From NCBI RefSeq assembly GCF_030936135.1, contig NC_082598.1:35830687-35894686 (forward strand): a stretch of 64,000 bases of DNA, read 5' to 3'. Below are positions 37,789 through 64,000 of the stretch, piece after piece; positions within the stretch are counted from its first letter, which is position 1; every line of letters starts with the position of its first letter. The notes under the pieces were generated by a model, which saw nothing but the letters and a program-made list of their open reading frames with translations, did not search any database and was not told the origin of the DNA. The position numbers and the translations under genes were made by a program. The DNA comes from Gavia stellata (taxonomy: Eukaryota; Chordata; Aves; Gaviiformes; Gaviidae).

Positions 37789-40245
37789 GATGAGAAACAC
37801 AAATAGAGAAAGCTCAGAACATCAGAAGCTAAGGAACAGCTGATGGCCCTTGGCAGCAGAGGGGAATAAATTTTGGCACTTTGCTCCTGCAATTTCCCAA
37901 CAAACACTTTATCATAAAAGCTGACCATTGCATTTTTCTGCATGGTAAACAGCTGGAAGTGAACTTTGTTACTCTTGCCGTTACGTGTAATGGTTTGACA
38001 GAAAGCAGCAGATACATACTCTGTCTTGCAAATGCATAAGGCAAGCTACATTGCCTTCAGTCCCCTCTTTTGTTCAGGTGACATCCCAGGAAGGAAGCAA
38101 GTGTGCAGGATTAAGAAGCTCAACTTCTGTCTTCGTAACATGGAGATGATCTGGGTAATTATACTTTCTTCTTTATAAAAACCTTGCAGTTTGTTGCCTT
38201 CACGGAGCTGATAATTAGATGAAACGGCAAATAATGATTCTGAGTCAAAATCTGTGATTCTGACTGCTGATAATTCCTTCTGCAGGAAAAACTGAAAAAC
38301 AATGAAACAGCGGGGACAAGGTGAAAAGCTACAGGGAAAGCAGTAAGGAACACAGCAGAACAAGCATTGCCAAATCCTGCCAACAGCTGGCAATGGTGAT
38401 GCTGCTACTAACAAAAGGCAGCAGCTACACTGGAATGCGATGTAAAAGATATATCCAAGAAAACAGAAATGAGAGGTCTGGTATCTCTGAGGCCTAATTA
38501 TGTCACTGAGACTTGCAATCGTTACGAATCTTGGAGGATGTTCTATAGGAGAGGAGTTTTCTACCAGATTGCAATTAGCATTCCTTTTTCACCCAGAGAG
38601 GTATTTGCTCAGTGTTGGGTTTCAGTGGGCACTCCACTGGTTAGTGAATCTTTGCTTTTGTAAATGCGTGTAACAGTGCAAATCTGCTTTTACTCAGCCT
38701 CTCACCTAAGTGGAAGCCTATCTGCCTGTGCTGACAGAAGACACACATCTTGTCGAGCAGCTAGCACTGACAAGCACGGTGGGCACGGGCTTCTCCCGGT
38801 CCCTAGAACACAAGTCTGGATTCTTTGATAAACAAATCGATAAAATCATCATTACCAGCAAGAAAAACAAAAGCCCAAAGCAAAGGAAGGCTAAAATGAT
38901 TCTGATTCTACAGAAGGACAAGAGGAGCACACAACACATTCTGAAAAACTGTGGTGTACTCTTTACATTAGTCCTTTGCCCCAGCCAAGAGATACCTGAA
39001 GTTTTTGCCATCTCTTGCAAAACACACAGCATCTATAGTAAGCAAGACTAGCCAGTTGCTAACTTAGCAATCACTACAATTAATTTGCAGTTAGGAAGGG
39101 CTTTTCTTAAGAGTTTCCCTCTTTCCCAACATACGCAATTACAATATGATTAAACTTTCTACATAAAGTTACTCACACTGAAAAAAAAAAGTCAATTTGT
39201 AGTCCATACCATCACCTGCACAAAGAAAATATACCACAGCATGTCTCCATTTGAAAAGATACCGTCAGTGCTGAACAGCTCAGAGATCTCCCCCATCCTC
39301 AGAGAGGAATTTTAGGGCCTGATGCTGAACTTCACGTCACTGTAGCCCAAAAACCTAGGCTTCAAAGCCCAAAACTTGAGGAAGACTCCAGCTTCAAATC
39401 CTTCTGTGGATTATCTTTCCTCACACAGGTAAAGGAGATTAACCACATTTGAGAGACAGAGACCACAGCTATGTTTTTCAAACACAGACTGACTGCTGTG
39501 ATGCTCACCTCAATGAAGCATACCTTGCTATGGTTTCTGCAACCTGGTGTTCACTGTACAGCAACAAGTGCTCTGTTTTGTAGCCATCACTTGGCACTCC
39601 TTCACAACATGAAGTTTTGTGTGAATGAATTATCCCCAACAGAATACAAAAGTTAGCCTCCTCTCTAAAAAACCAAAATTTTCCATGCCAGGAAGATGCA
39701 TGCCAGGATAATAGCGTGCCTTACAACAAAGCAAGTCGCAGCTTGGGTCACCAACCATCCCCCAGAACACAGTCTACTGTTGTAAAGCAATTCTGATAAT
39801 GTACCAGCGATGTTGTCATTAATACTAAGTAGCTACCAAAGCATCACACCTATGTTTATTCATCTATGTGTCAAGGAAAAAGCATACTCCCAAGTTGGAT
39901 GGCCACAACCTGCCCCAAGGTCACAAGTGGAAATTCTGCCCACTGTTCTGTGGTTTGGCCAGATCCTGCAGGGCCTCCTCCTTGCTAAACTCTAGCAAGT
40001 TTAAAGAAAGCATTTAGCAGCATGCTATGCATTACATGAAGCAAGCCAGAGGTCATGGAGCACAAATAAAAGGGTCAGTTTAAGATCTGGAAGAACTTGT
40101 GATGGTGGGTCTCAGAAACACACAAGACTGCAAATCTGCCCACCCACACTTGTGCAACATGGAAGATTTGCTCTAGGAAATGCACTGTTCACATTTGACG
40201 TGCATGCTTATATACATAGTGATAGCTGAGCAGCTTCTTAGAAGC
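37789..40245. other. Intergenic, no gene seen
   Basis: Sequence between two LTRs. The open frames here are short and lack splice sites or family motifs. Nothing further recognised. Confidence 0.6.
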
Positions 40246-40906
40246 TGTAGTGGGTTAGCCTTGGCCAGTAGCCAGACACCCACCCATTCACTCCTCTTCC
40301 TCAACAGGGCAGGGAGAGAAAACAGGATGACAAAGCTCATGGATCACAATAAAGACTGGAAGATTGCTTACTAGTTACCATCACAGGCAAAACAGACTCA
40401 ACTCGGGGAAATATAGTTTAATTTATTGCCAATTAAAAATACAGAGTTGGGAAGTGAGAAAAAAAGACAAAAAAGTTCCTCTCTGCCGCTCCCTCCTCCT
40501 CCTCACACTTTTCTCCTGCTCCAGTGTGGCTCCCCTCCATGGCCTGCAGCCCTTGGGGATAAACCTGCTCCAGCATGTGCTCTCCACAGGCTACTGGGGA
40601 ATCTTTGCTCTGGTGCCGGGAGTACCTCCTCCCCCTCCTTCACTGACCTTGCTGTTTGCACTGCTGTTTCACTCTCTTTTTTCCCCCCCTCTCCTCCTCT
40701 ATCTGTCTGGCTTTTTTTTTTTTCCCCCCTTAAATACATTTTCACAGAGATGCCATCAGCTTGGCTGATGGGCTCAGCTATGTCCTGCAGTAGGTCCATC
40801 ATGGAGCTAGCGGGAACTGGACGAGTTCTCTTCTCTGGCTTTTTCTCACAGAGGCCACCCCAGCAGCACCCCCACTGCCAACACCCTGACACCTACACCC
40901 AGCTGA
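40246..40906 (-). mobile_element. LTR-like element, internally shortened
   Basis: Starts TGTAGTGGGTTAGCCTTGG, has GGGCAAAACAGACTCAACTC, a GC-rich middle with TGCTCCAG, a pyrimidine tract and CTTAAATACATTTTCACAGA. These match the order of a long avian endogenous-retrovirus LTR as I remember it, but most of the usual repeated GC-rich middle is missing. Minus-strand AATAAA (in GGCAATAAATTAAA, about 40,420) and an upstream TATTTAAG suggest minus orientation. The right end is uncertain; GAAGC on both sides would put it at 40,906, but then the end is not CA. Confidence 0.65.
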
Positions 40907-41057
40907 GAAGCCTACGGTGATACCACTGCAAGACTGACAAAATGGGGGTGACATTTCCTCCACATCGCCTCCTAGTGAGACCAGAGATGTCAGCTACAAA
41001 GGGATGGATACATGCAAACTACCAACAACGTTAAGTATATGGAAAGCACACAGGGAC

Positions 41058-41840
41058 CTTCCCTTACAATTTTCAGGGAAGAATCACTCAGGCCTGAACT
41101 CCTCCGGGTCAGAGAAGATCTCAGGGTCTCTACTGCAGGGTGTAAGTTATGACAAAAGTATTTGTGCCTTTTGGTACCTGGTATCCTTCTGAGGAGGAAA
41201 GGGAAAGGGAGGAGAAGGGTCAAAACAACAGCAAACAAGTGACTTTCTGTAAACTGCTTCACAGTAAAAAAGAGAAAAGCCCTGCCCTTTACTTGGGAAA
41301 CCTTCTCACTCCTCTCTCCTGCAGACCTTCCAGCACCCATCCCAACCACCCCTAGTTATGTAAAGCTCCAGAAGGGCCACAAGGCATGTTCCTACCTCCA
41401 TTTCTTCCACCTTGATAAAGGAAGAATGGAGAACGTACCAAACACCTCGTCCAGTTCTCTGTGAACCTTCTTCTGAGCTTCAGGATTATGTCCAAGTAAG
41501 TACAGGGCCCAGTTCACAGCAGCTGCTGTTGTATCATGACCCTAGAGGTCCAGATTTACAAAGACATTCACTTCAACACTATTCCTGTGCACAAATAGGC
41601 TTGGTAAATACTTGTGTGTGCAGGTAGTATGGAAAGTGAGACTTATTAGTCCCACAACCACGAGAAAAACAAAACACAAGAGTGAAGAACTCTATCCAAC
41701 TCATTGATTATCAGGATGTAAGATGACCCATGATTCTGTGAGGTGCCTGGAAATTGACCATAAGGGGAAGTGTTAAAATACTTCTGGTAGCCAGCAAACA
41801 TCACTTTTCCCTCTCCTCTGCCACCTGAGAGCATTCCATC
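41058..41840 (-). pseudogene. Partial, unprocessed copy of CYP4V2 exons 8 and 10 with introns
   Basis: Nearly identical to 24,709-25,885 but with exon 9 and its flanks removed. Exon 8 copy (41,439-41,541) keeps both splice sites and differs from the gene by one synonymous base. Exon 10 copy (41,058-41,188) keeps its acceptor AG, has a 1-bp insertion near 41,132 that breaks the frame, and lacks the heme-loop half. Introns are retained, so it arose from DNA, not from mRNA. It cannot encode a P450. High identity means a recent duplication or ongoing gene conversion. It starts about 150 bp from the LTR-like element at 40.25-40.9 kb. Confidence 0.93.
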
Positions 41841-43658
41841 ACAGCTCAAGCAATTAGCAGATCTTTCCTTTCCTTTTAAGCTTCAGAAGCAGATGCTTGT
41901 TGCTCTGCTCTTCTCTCCATTCAGATATCCAGAGACAGAGCTCCATGGCTCCACAGAAGTCAGCAATCTTCTCTCTTTCACAAAGTGCCAGATGATGAAC
42001 CCCTCTTCACTGTGTGGTTCCCACTTCTGCCGTTACAGAACCAAAACAGCACATATTCATCTTTTCATTTAGTGCACAACATAAGACCTGGTTTGCCGTG
42101 AAGTGCCACAAGATGGTAAGGGACACATTTCGCCATCATTTCTCCACATTCTCGTCAGTGTCTATATAATAGAGGAGGGAGCATGTATGAGAGCAAAATT
42201 ACATTTTGGACACACTTCTGAAGAAGACTTAAATATGAATTTTGAATGTTATGTTATCTTTGACCCAAGATTTCTGAAGAAACCACATCAAACTGACCTG
42301 CAACTGTATGAAATCAACCTGCAAAAAAAATCAACCAAAGCAAAAGCTTTCTGCTTTCTCAAATACTATAGCATAATACCACCAGTGAATAAACTTAGTG
42401 TAGCCAAAAAGAGAAAAATACTAAACCAGGAAAGTAATTTAAAAATGCTTTCATTTACTCAAAACAATGCAGTGTTTGATGACCATTTACACAAACAAGA
42501 AATTTGGTAAACAGTACAGATATAAAATACACATTACAAATGCTTTGCCTTGAATTACCAATCCTTGAACATTCATAAAAAGAAGTTAGGAGACCTGGTG
42601 TCAGTTTCCAAGTAGAAAAAACTGATTCTATTCTTAACTGCACAATTTGCGTGAATAATTAAGTTTTTCTCCTCCTCCCTTTCCCCTTCAATAGCTCTTC
42701 AACCACATCTACTTAAACTGCTGGCTCGCTGATGAAAGGAGGAATACCTGACTGCAAATAAACACACAGTACTAATAGCCAAGGACCTAATCAGTGATCT
42801 CTGGGCAGAATGCAATCCCAGTCTCCTCTTTGATCTTCCCATTTGGGTGTACACATAGAGGTATGAAATAATGCGTTCATCAATTAAGTACATATTTTCA
42901 CATTAAAACTTTGAAGGCTTGGATACTAAAAAATATGATTAATTTGTACAGTAACAGGCAATATTTTACAAGAAATCTGAAGAAGTGGAAATGGTCTTAC
43001 TGACATGTCAGCGTGCAGGTTCAATTGCTCAGGATCTACAAACATGTTTGTCCTGACAGGGAAAACATTGCTTCCTGTTTACAAAGTTTATCCCAGCAGT
43101 TTCTGCAATAACTGACGAATAGAACAACGTAAGTAGAAGCAATGAATTAATTCCATCTCAAAAGAATTCAAGGAAGAAAAAGTAGGGACAGACAGAGAGC
43201 AACTGCAATAAGCAGACAGACTGAAAAACAGAGAAATACTAAAACAAGAGTTAAAGAGGAGATACCACAAACTCCTGTTTAAAAGTATAAATTCTATATA
43301 TGACTGATGTTTGGATAGACTAGAACGTCTTTAACACTGAGGAAACACAAAAACGTGGGAACAGGACTTCATGGCCTAAACAGAACTTATTTGCTTCTAT
43401 AGGCAGAATAACAATTCCCTAAGGAAAGACAGAAAAAGGAGGAATGCCTGAGAAGGAAGTGCAGCAGCAACAGCATCTTGACTCTGCAAACAGAGCAGAC
43501 ACCTCAACCATTTATTTCATTTTGCTCTAATTTTTAATCTAACCTCTGGTCAGACAACTTTAAAAGAAGGCAATGCAGGCATCCTGAGGATTGCTACGCT
43601 CAGCAGAAACCAGTATACTGCACATGTTCTTTGTTACACCAGATACCAGCCAGCAAAT
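41841..43658. other. Intergenic, no gene seen
   Basis: AT-rich. One plus-strand open frame of 135 codons (42,103-42,510) has no recognisable family, no conserved motif and no splice support; I treat it as chance. Confidence 0.55.
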
Positions 43659-43788
43659 TTAGCGCTTCAGTTTTCCATTCAGTGCAGGGGGTTTCTGTTT
43701 CTTCCTAAGCTGGATTAAGAAGCAATCTGAAATCTCTTCCTTGAGGTTAGAGGATTTCTCTGAAAGGATCTGTAGAATTGTTGTGAGC
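43659..43788 (-). other. Orphan exon-like frame downstream of FAM149A
   Basis: A good acceptor (TTTTATCTTTTCTAG|G) is followed by a frame LTTILQILSEKSSNLKEEIS, then DCFLIQLRKKQKPPALNGKL, Lys-Arg and TAA. It looks like a terminal exon. It does not fit FAM149A: its phase (two bases carried in) differs from the last FAM149A junctions (phase 0), and it lies beyond the FAM149A poly(A) signals. Protein family not recognised; chance is possible. Confidence 0.25.
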
Positions 43789-44119
43789 CTAGAAAAGATA
43801 AAACAGTGTTTGTTAATTGTGGTAGAATCTGAAAGACACGCCAAGATTATGTATGAGTTAACTTCCATCAGCCTGCTCAGATCAATATTTGCTAACCTGC
43901 CCTTATTCTTACATCACATTTTACATAATTATGCCAATCATATAATTATTTAAACTCAAGGAACTTCCAAAGAATAAAAGTTACATACAAGCACTCAAAT
44001 ACCTCAGGAACCAGCTAGTCAGCTCTGTTGTAACAATGGAACTAAATAAGCCACATAGGGCTGCTCTCTTTTTTCGGTGTTATAAATGGAAGACATAGTT
44101 GCAAATCAATACCGATTTT

Positions 44120-44177
44120 TTTATTTATTTACAAGAGCTTTATACTGATGTTAAAAACACAAATTTTCAATTTTATT
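44120..44177 (-). terminator. Polyadenylation signals of FAM149A
   Basis: Minus-strand AATAAA at 44,172-44,177, 44,124-44,129 and 44,120-44,125, about 380-430 bases beyond the stop codon. Confidence 0.45.
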
Positions 44178-44553
44178 TTTCCCCACATAAAAAGTTTACC
44201 AATTTGGTGAATTTATATGGGGGCTAAAATAAAATTTATGTCATGAAACAGTTCACAAACATGTATTTGTTCTGCTACTCTAGCAGCTGCAAAACACCTA
44301 GCCTGTACACCACATACTCTTGCCATAACTGTAAATATGCTGAAATCTTAAGAAAAAAAAAAAAGATGAGGGGGACTCATTTTCCTTCCACATCATAACA
44401 ATGAAAGAAGCTTTGCAGGGTTCCTAGCAGTCAGAGTTAGGCTATCTCAGACCAAGTGAGAAGAAACTTCAAAACCAAACTCAAAGATCCTGTCAAGCAC
44501 ACCTGTTCTTCTTTTATGCCAAGATGGCTCTCCCCGAGCACTTCTCAACTGTA

Positions 44554-59962
<15,409 letters not shown>

Positions 59963-60270
59963 GGGGGGCCCGGGGGGACGGGGGCGCCGCGGCGGGAGAC
60001 CCCGGGCGGCCGCTCGCACCTCCCCCGGCCGCCGCAGGGCGGCGAGGAGCAGGTGGAGGCGGGCGGTGCCCGCCCCGCAGCGCCTCGCCTTCCCCGCCCC
60101 GCCCTCGCCCCGCGGGGGGGCAGCGCCGGGGCGGCCCTGCAGCGAGTCCCCCCACGCCCCGGGGCAACGGGTGAGCCCCCCCCGGGCTCCCGACGCAAAA
60201 GAGCGCCTCAGCCTGAACGGGAGGGGTGCACATCTCCCCCGCCTCTCGCCTCTGAATACGCAGCCGAAAA

Positions 60271-62274
60271 AGGCTCAGTTTAGGGTCTTTCTGCCCAGAG
60301 AGGGTTTCCCTCGCCTTCAAAGATGATGAAGTTATGCGGTGCTGGGCAATTGAATAGAGAATTTTCCTTGCTAATTAATTGAGTTCCCCTCCGAACGATC
60401 CCTGCGCAAATCATTGATCCCGCGGCGCACGGGTGACAGGGCAGAGCACAGGCTGCCAGCTGCAGATTTACACTACACCATTCATCTCTAGCCACAGTAC
60501 ATAAATTCTGGTGTCTATGTGTTTTGCTGAAAGCCTCTCTCAGAACAGGAAGTACATCTGCTCATAAGCATCGAAGAAAATAAGTATTCTTATCGGGAAA
60601 GAAGAAAGGCAACATTAAAAATGCTGAAAATTAAGACTGAAAAAGTAAGGCGTATGAAACCTCTCGTTTCAGCATTCATATGATACTTGAAGTTTCATAA
60701 CCAAACCAAATACTACACACAAGGAAAGGTGTATGGAAAATGACTATGCATTTTTCCCCTGACATTTAAAGAATTCTCACCAAATAGCTTTAAAAAAAAG
60801 TTCCACATTCTTCTGATCCATTAAACTTTAAGAAAGAATTTGCTTTTATGTGTGTTGTAACAGCTCTCCTTGTCCTTAGCAATCCCTCTACAAGAGTAGG
60901 TTTGTGCAAAATCTCAAACACGCGAACACAAAGACGCACAGTTCTTTGTTAAGCTACCCGTATCCAATAAGGAGCTGAAGCTCTAGAATAGCAAGTTACA
61001 TCCAGGTTAAGAAAATGCAATTTTAACTCTAAATCAACGCATATATATGTTCGTGGAATGCAACTTTTACAAACAGAACACTACATTTCTGAGAACTACA
61101 ACTGCACTTCCAAGAATATTTAGAACACGAAGCAAATTATTTCTCTGAAACCTTCTGAAGATTTTCTAGATCTTATTTCAAACTATGTATCCTGAAACCC
61201 TGTTTTGAGCTAAGGGAACTGAATGCTGTAGTGTTATGCAGGCTCTAAAGGGATTTTGCTGTCATCTAGCTTTTGGTCACTTCTGTCCTTAAGACCTACC
61301 CACACATGTACAAAAATAGTCTTTAAGAGTATTCTGCTATTTTTTTCCTATTTTCTAATCAGCTAGAACAAATTAGAAGGCAGGCAACACACTGCCTAAC
61401 AAAGGGCCAAGACCATGCAGCCCTACATAAAGTCCAAGCAGGCAAGCTTTGCAGCAGAGATTTACACTATCAGTCCAGGGGCAACACATATTTGCAGATT
61501 TCACTTGTTCACATACGCAAGCAGCAGAGGATGGCAAGCAAAAATGCAGGCACAAAGTTATCAATCACTTATTTTTTTAATCCCTGTGTCAAGTGTAATG
61601 ATTATCGATGTTACAGAACTGATTATCCTACAGAATCACTACCACGAGGAAGACGAACACACACAGTAATTGTCTGTGCCTCAGCTTCCTCCCCCTTCAA
61701 TATGCCTTACAACTTACACTTCAAAACATAAAAGAAAAAATGCATTTCCGCAATGGCAGAACCTCCAGAAGCACAAAACGTTGAAGGCAGCACTGGCTGT
61801 TACTTCAGCTCAACAAAAGGTATCAGAAGGGGAACACATTAGCACAAACATGGCAGTGGGATAGCCTTTTCTAGCTGAAAAAGTGAAAAGCAGCACATCC
61901 ACAGTGCAGACAATGGAAAGCAAAAAAGAAGAAAGAAACCCTGTAATCTTTTCCCTAAATCCCCCAAGCTTGTGGGACAGCCATTTCCAATAACAGTTTA
62001 ATAATAAATAGGCACATAACATAAGAATGAAGCGTGTTTAAACTGGTTCTACTGTGTGTAATTTGTTTCCTTTAAAAACAGCATACACAGCACAGAGCCA
62101 ATGCACAAAAATAATCCTATACCAGGCTGAATTAACCTCAATCAAACTGTTGGGCATGCTGTTTATTTCAGTGTGCTCTAAGTCGCTGCCCTTCCCTACA
62201 GGAGAGAAAATAATAGTCTCAAACAAAATTGTGTCAAAACAAAGGAAAATCCAAGGCTGCTCATGAGTTTGAAT
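60271..62274. other. FAM149A upstream flank, no gene seen
   Basis: AT-rich non-coding sequence. By conserved gene order TLR3 would be expected farther right, but none of its leucine-rich or TIR coding sequence is visible. Confidence 0.6.
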
Positions 62275-62880
62275 GATGTTGAAACAACAAAGTCGGTACC
62301 GAACCCGCAATCGGGACGGTTTTCCGAGATGAATAACTCAATAACAACTAGTTTGTTATTAAGCAGGCATTCTTTAATACAGCGCTGGGCAGCACTGGGG
62401 ATTTGTCCACCATGAGTGCTCCAACAGGTTAGCAAAGCACCTCAGTTCATATACAGAAAAATCATACATATTCATCAGATTTCTACAAAGGCTGGTCTTA
62501 TCTGGTCTTATGTGGATGAGTTCCTGGAATTCATTTGCATAGTCCAAGCATGCGCAGTAAAATTAGGGTTAGGGTCTTTTCACCCTCCGGTGGTCATTCA
62601 TAGTCTTCTTCACACTGTCTGCTAGTTGAACTTCGGGCTTCCTTTGTCCATACATAGTCATGGGATTGGCTTATCCATCCTTTGGCCTCGGAATGTTAAC
62701 GAGCTACCTCAAGGCCCATTTGATCTTATCAGGAAGGGAGTTACATATCTTGAAACATCCTATTATCAGTTCTGCTCAAGGAATAACTAAAACCATGCAA
62801 GTAAAGCTTTTATGTATCACAGTAGTGTCTCAGCCAGGGACCGTCAGTGATTTAACCCGTCATTCAATGTGAAAAAAGGA
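62275..62880 (-). mobile_element. LTR-like element, probable avian endogenous retrovirus
   Basis: On the minus strand it ends with ATTAAAGAATGCCTGCTTAA, a run of TTGTTATTGAG, and GGTTCGGTACCGACTTTGTT, closing in TTTCAACA, much like the R-U5 end of avian retroviral LTRs. The left limit (62,275) is set by this ACA end; the right limit is approximate because I found no clear target duplication. No coding region attached, so probably a solo LTR. Confidence 0.6.
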
Positions 62881-64000
62881 TCTTGACTGAAATAGAGCAA
62901 AATAAGAACACAAAACAGGAAGAGAGAAGGCCTGAGGAAATGAACCAGTTTGTGTCTTCAGTCAAATTTTAAGATCTTTGTTTTGTATTTGTTTATCGTA
63001 AAGGGGCGTGGGGAGGTAGAGCCCCATGGGCAGTAAAACAGTCTTCAGTTTGGTCCATCTTACATTTATATATGCATTACAAGCCATGCAAGAAGCACTT
63101 GATTTTTGTCCCCTCTTTCCTGAAGCAACACACAAAATTTGTTAGTTGCTTAGATCAACTAACATGGAAGTTTCACAATTGCATTTAAAGGTCAAACTGT
63201 GCTCCAGAATTGTTTATACCACCAACCTCAGAATGCTATACAGATGTAAGAGAGCCTTTTCGTCCACATTAAAAAGAAAATAAGAAGGTGGCATCAGATA
63301 CAAGGAAAAGTAAACTGAAAAAGAAGTAGAAGTGAGCCTGTATGGACAAAAAGCTTAAATAAAAAAGCAGAACCTCGAGTTTCCTTTCCCATTTTAAGTC
63401 AGGAAAAACGTGTCCCATCACACATGAAAGGCTTGATATGAAGGCATGACAGAAATTTAAAAGGTAAGTTCCAGGCTTAGAAGAACACAAAGGCAAGAGA
63501 AATTATGAATATGGAAGGAGAAATGTTTTGAGATTAACTGAAAAGAAGGAAGATGAAGCTATGAAGGAAGAGACGTAACATAAGATGCACAAGCCATTAC
63601 CTTGCATTGGGTTTTAAAGACAAAGAGCTGCAAGATGGTACATGAGGTCAGAGTTCTGAAAGGGGATAGGGATGTATGATGTCATCAGTAGCAGATCATT
63701 TTCACAGCTAATTTAATTAATCACAGCTAATTTAATTTAAATAATTAAAGAGGATGAAAATCAGAAATGCTAGATAGAAAGGTGTCCTCCAAAGTCAGGA
63801 AGAAAAGTTGAAATGGAAATAAACAGCAGACTTTGAAAGCCCTCCCCTTTCTGCTCCAGAAGAAGCTCCCAAAGCCCTGCAGTGTAGCATCCTTCAAGTG
63901 CTGTGTGCAACTCACCTCATCTCTCCCCTCTAAAAAGAGAAGGATGTAAAACATCTCATGTTTTACAAAGGTTTACCTCATGTTTTACAAATTTTGGCCA
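62881..64000. other. Non-coding, no gene seen
   Basis: AT-rich sequence with two small direct repeats: CACAGCTAATTTAATT twice at about 63,704-63,737 and CTCATGTTTTACAAA twice at about 63,955-63,992. No supported gene. Confidence 0.55.

Noticed and set aside
42103-42510. 135-codon plus-strand open frame
   Set aside because: No family likeness, no splice support, AT-rich intergenic setting; likely chance.

Overview
This is vertebrate nuclear DNA, most likely from a bird. It has large intron-containing genes with GT-AG splice sites, a 5'-truncated CR1 LINE that ends in the typical avian CR1 3' tail, degraded CR1 relics, and LTRs that look like avian endogenous-retrovirus families. I cannot name the species from the sequence alone.

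Three protein-coding genes lie head to tail on the minus strand. Their order matches the tetrapod FAM149A - CYP4V2 - KLKB1/F11 cluster. From right to left: FAM149A (59,962 to 44,554; 13 coding exons, 615 codons reconstructed) starts in a CpG island near 59.6-60.3 kb. CYP4V2 (36,139 to 22,825; 11 exons, 527 codons) is a complete family-4 cytochrome P450. A plasma prekallikrein/factor XI-type gene, called KLKB1 here (12,969 to beyond base 1), has its signal peptide, four apple domains, activation site and the His and Asp exons of the protease domain inside the window. Its last exons, with the catalytic Ser, lie off the left edge. For all three I joined exons by hand. Exon phases agree at every junction, and FAM149A and CYP4V2 close to whole-codon reading frames.

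The spaces between genes hold two pieces of CYP4V2-like sequence. An old, stop-containing relic of the last exon plus 3' UTR lies downstream of CYP4V2 at about 17.1-17.3 kb. A young, intron-containing partial copy of exon 8 and part of exon 10 lies upstream at about 41.06-41.84 kb, beside an LTR. A third homologous block (21.53-21.64 kb versus 35.71-35.83 kb) suggests the downstream relic was once a larger tandem paralogue.

Mobile elements: a CR1 at 19.74-20.94 kb, a solo LTR at 37,194-37,788 with a perfect 5-bp target duplication, LTR-like elements at 40.25-40.9 kb and about 62.28-62.88 kb, and older LINE fragments at 5.6-6.4 kb and 33.85-34.15 kb. Functionally the three genes are independent: contact-phase/kinin protease precursor, microsomal fatty-acid omega-hydroxylase, and a DUF3719 protein of unclear role. 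I found no operon-like, CRISPR, prophage or other prokaryotic system.
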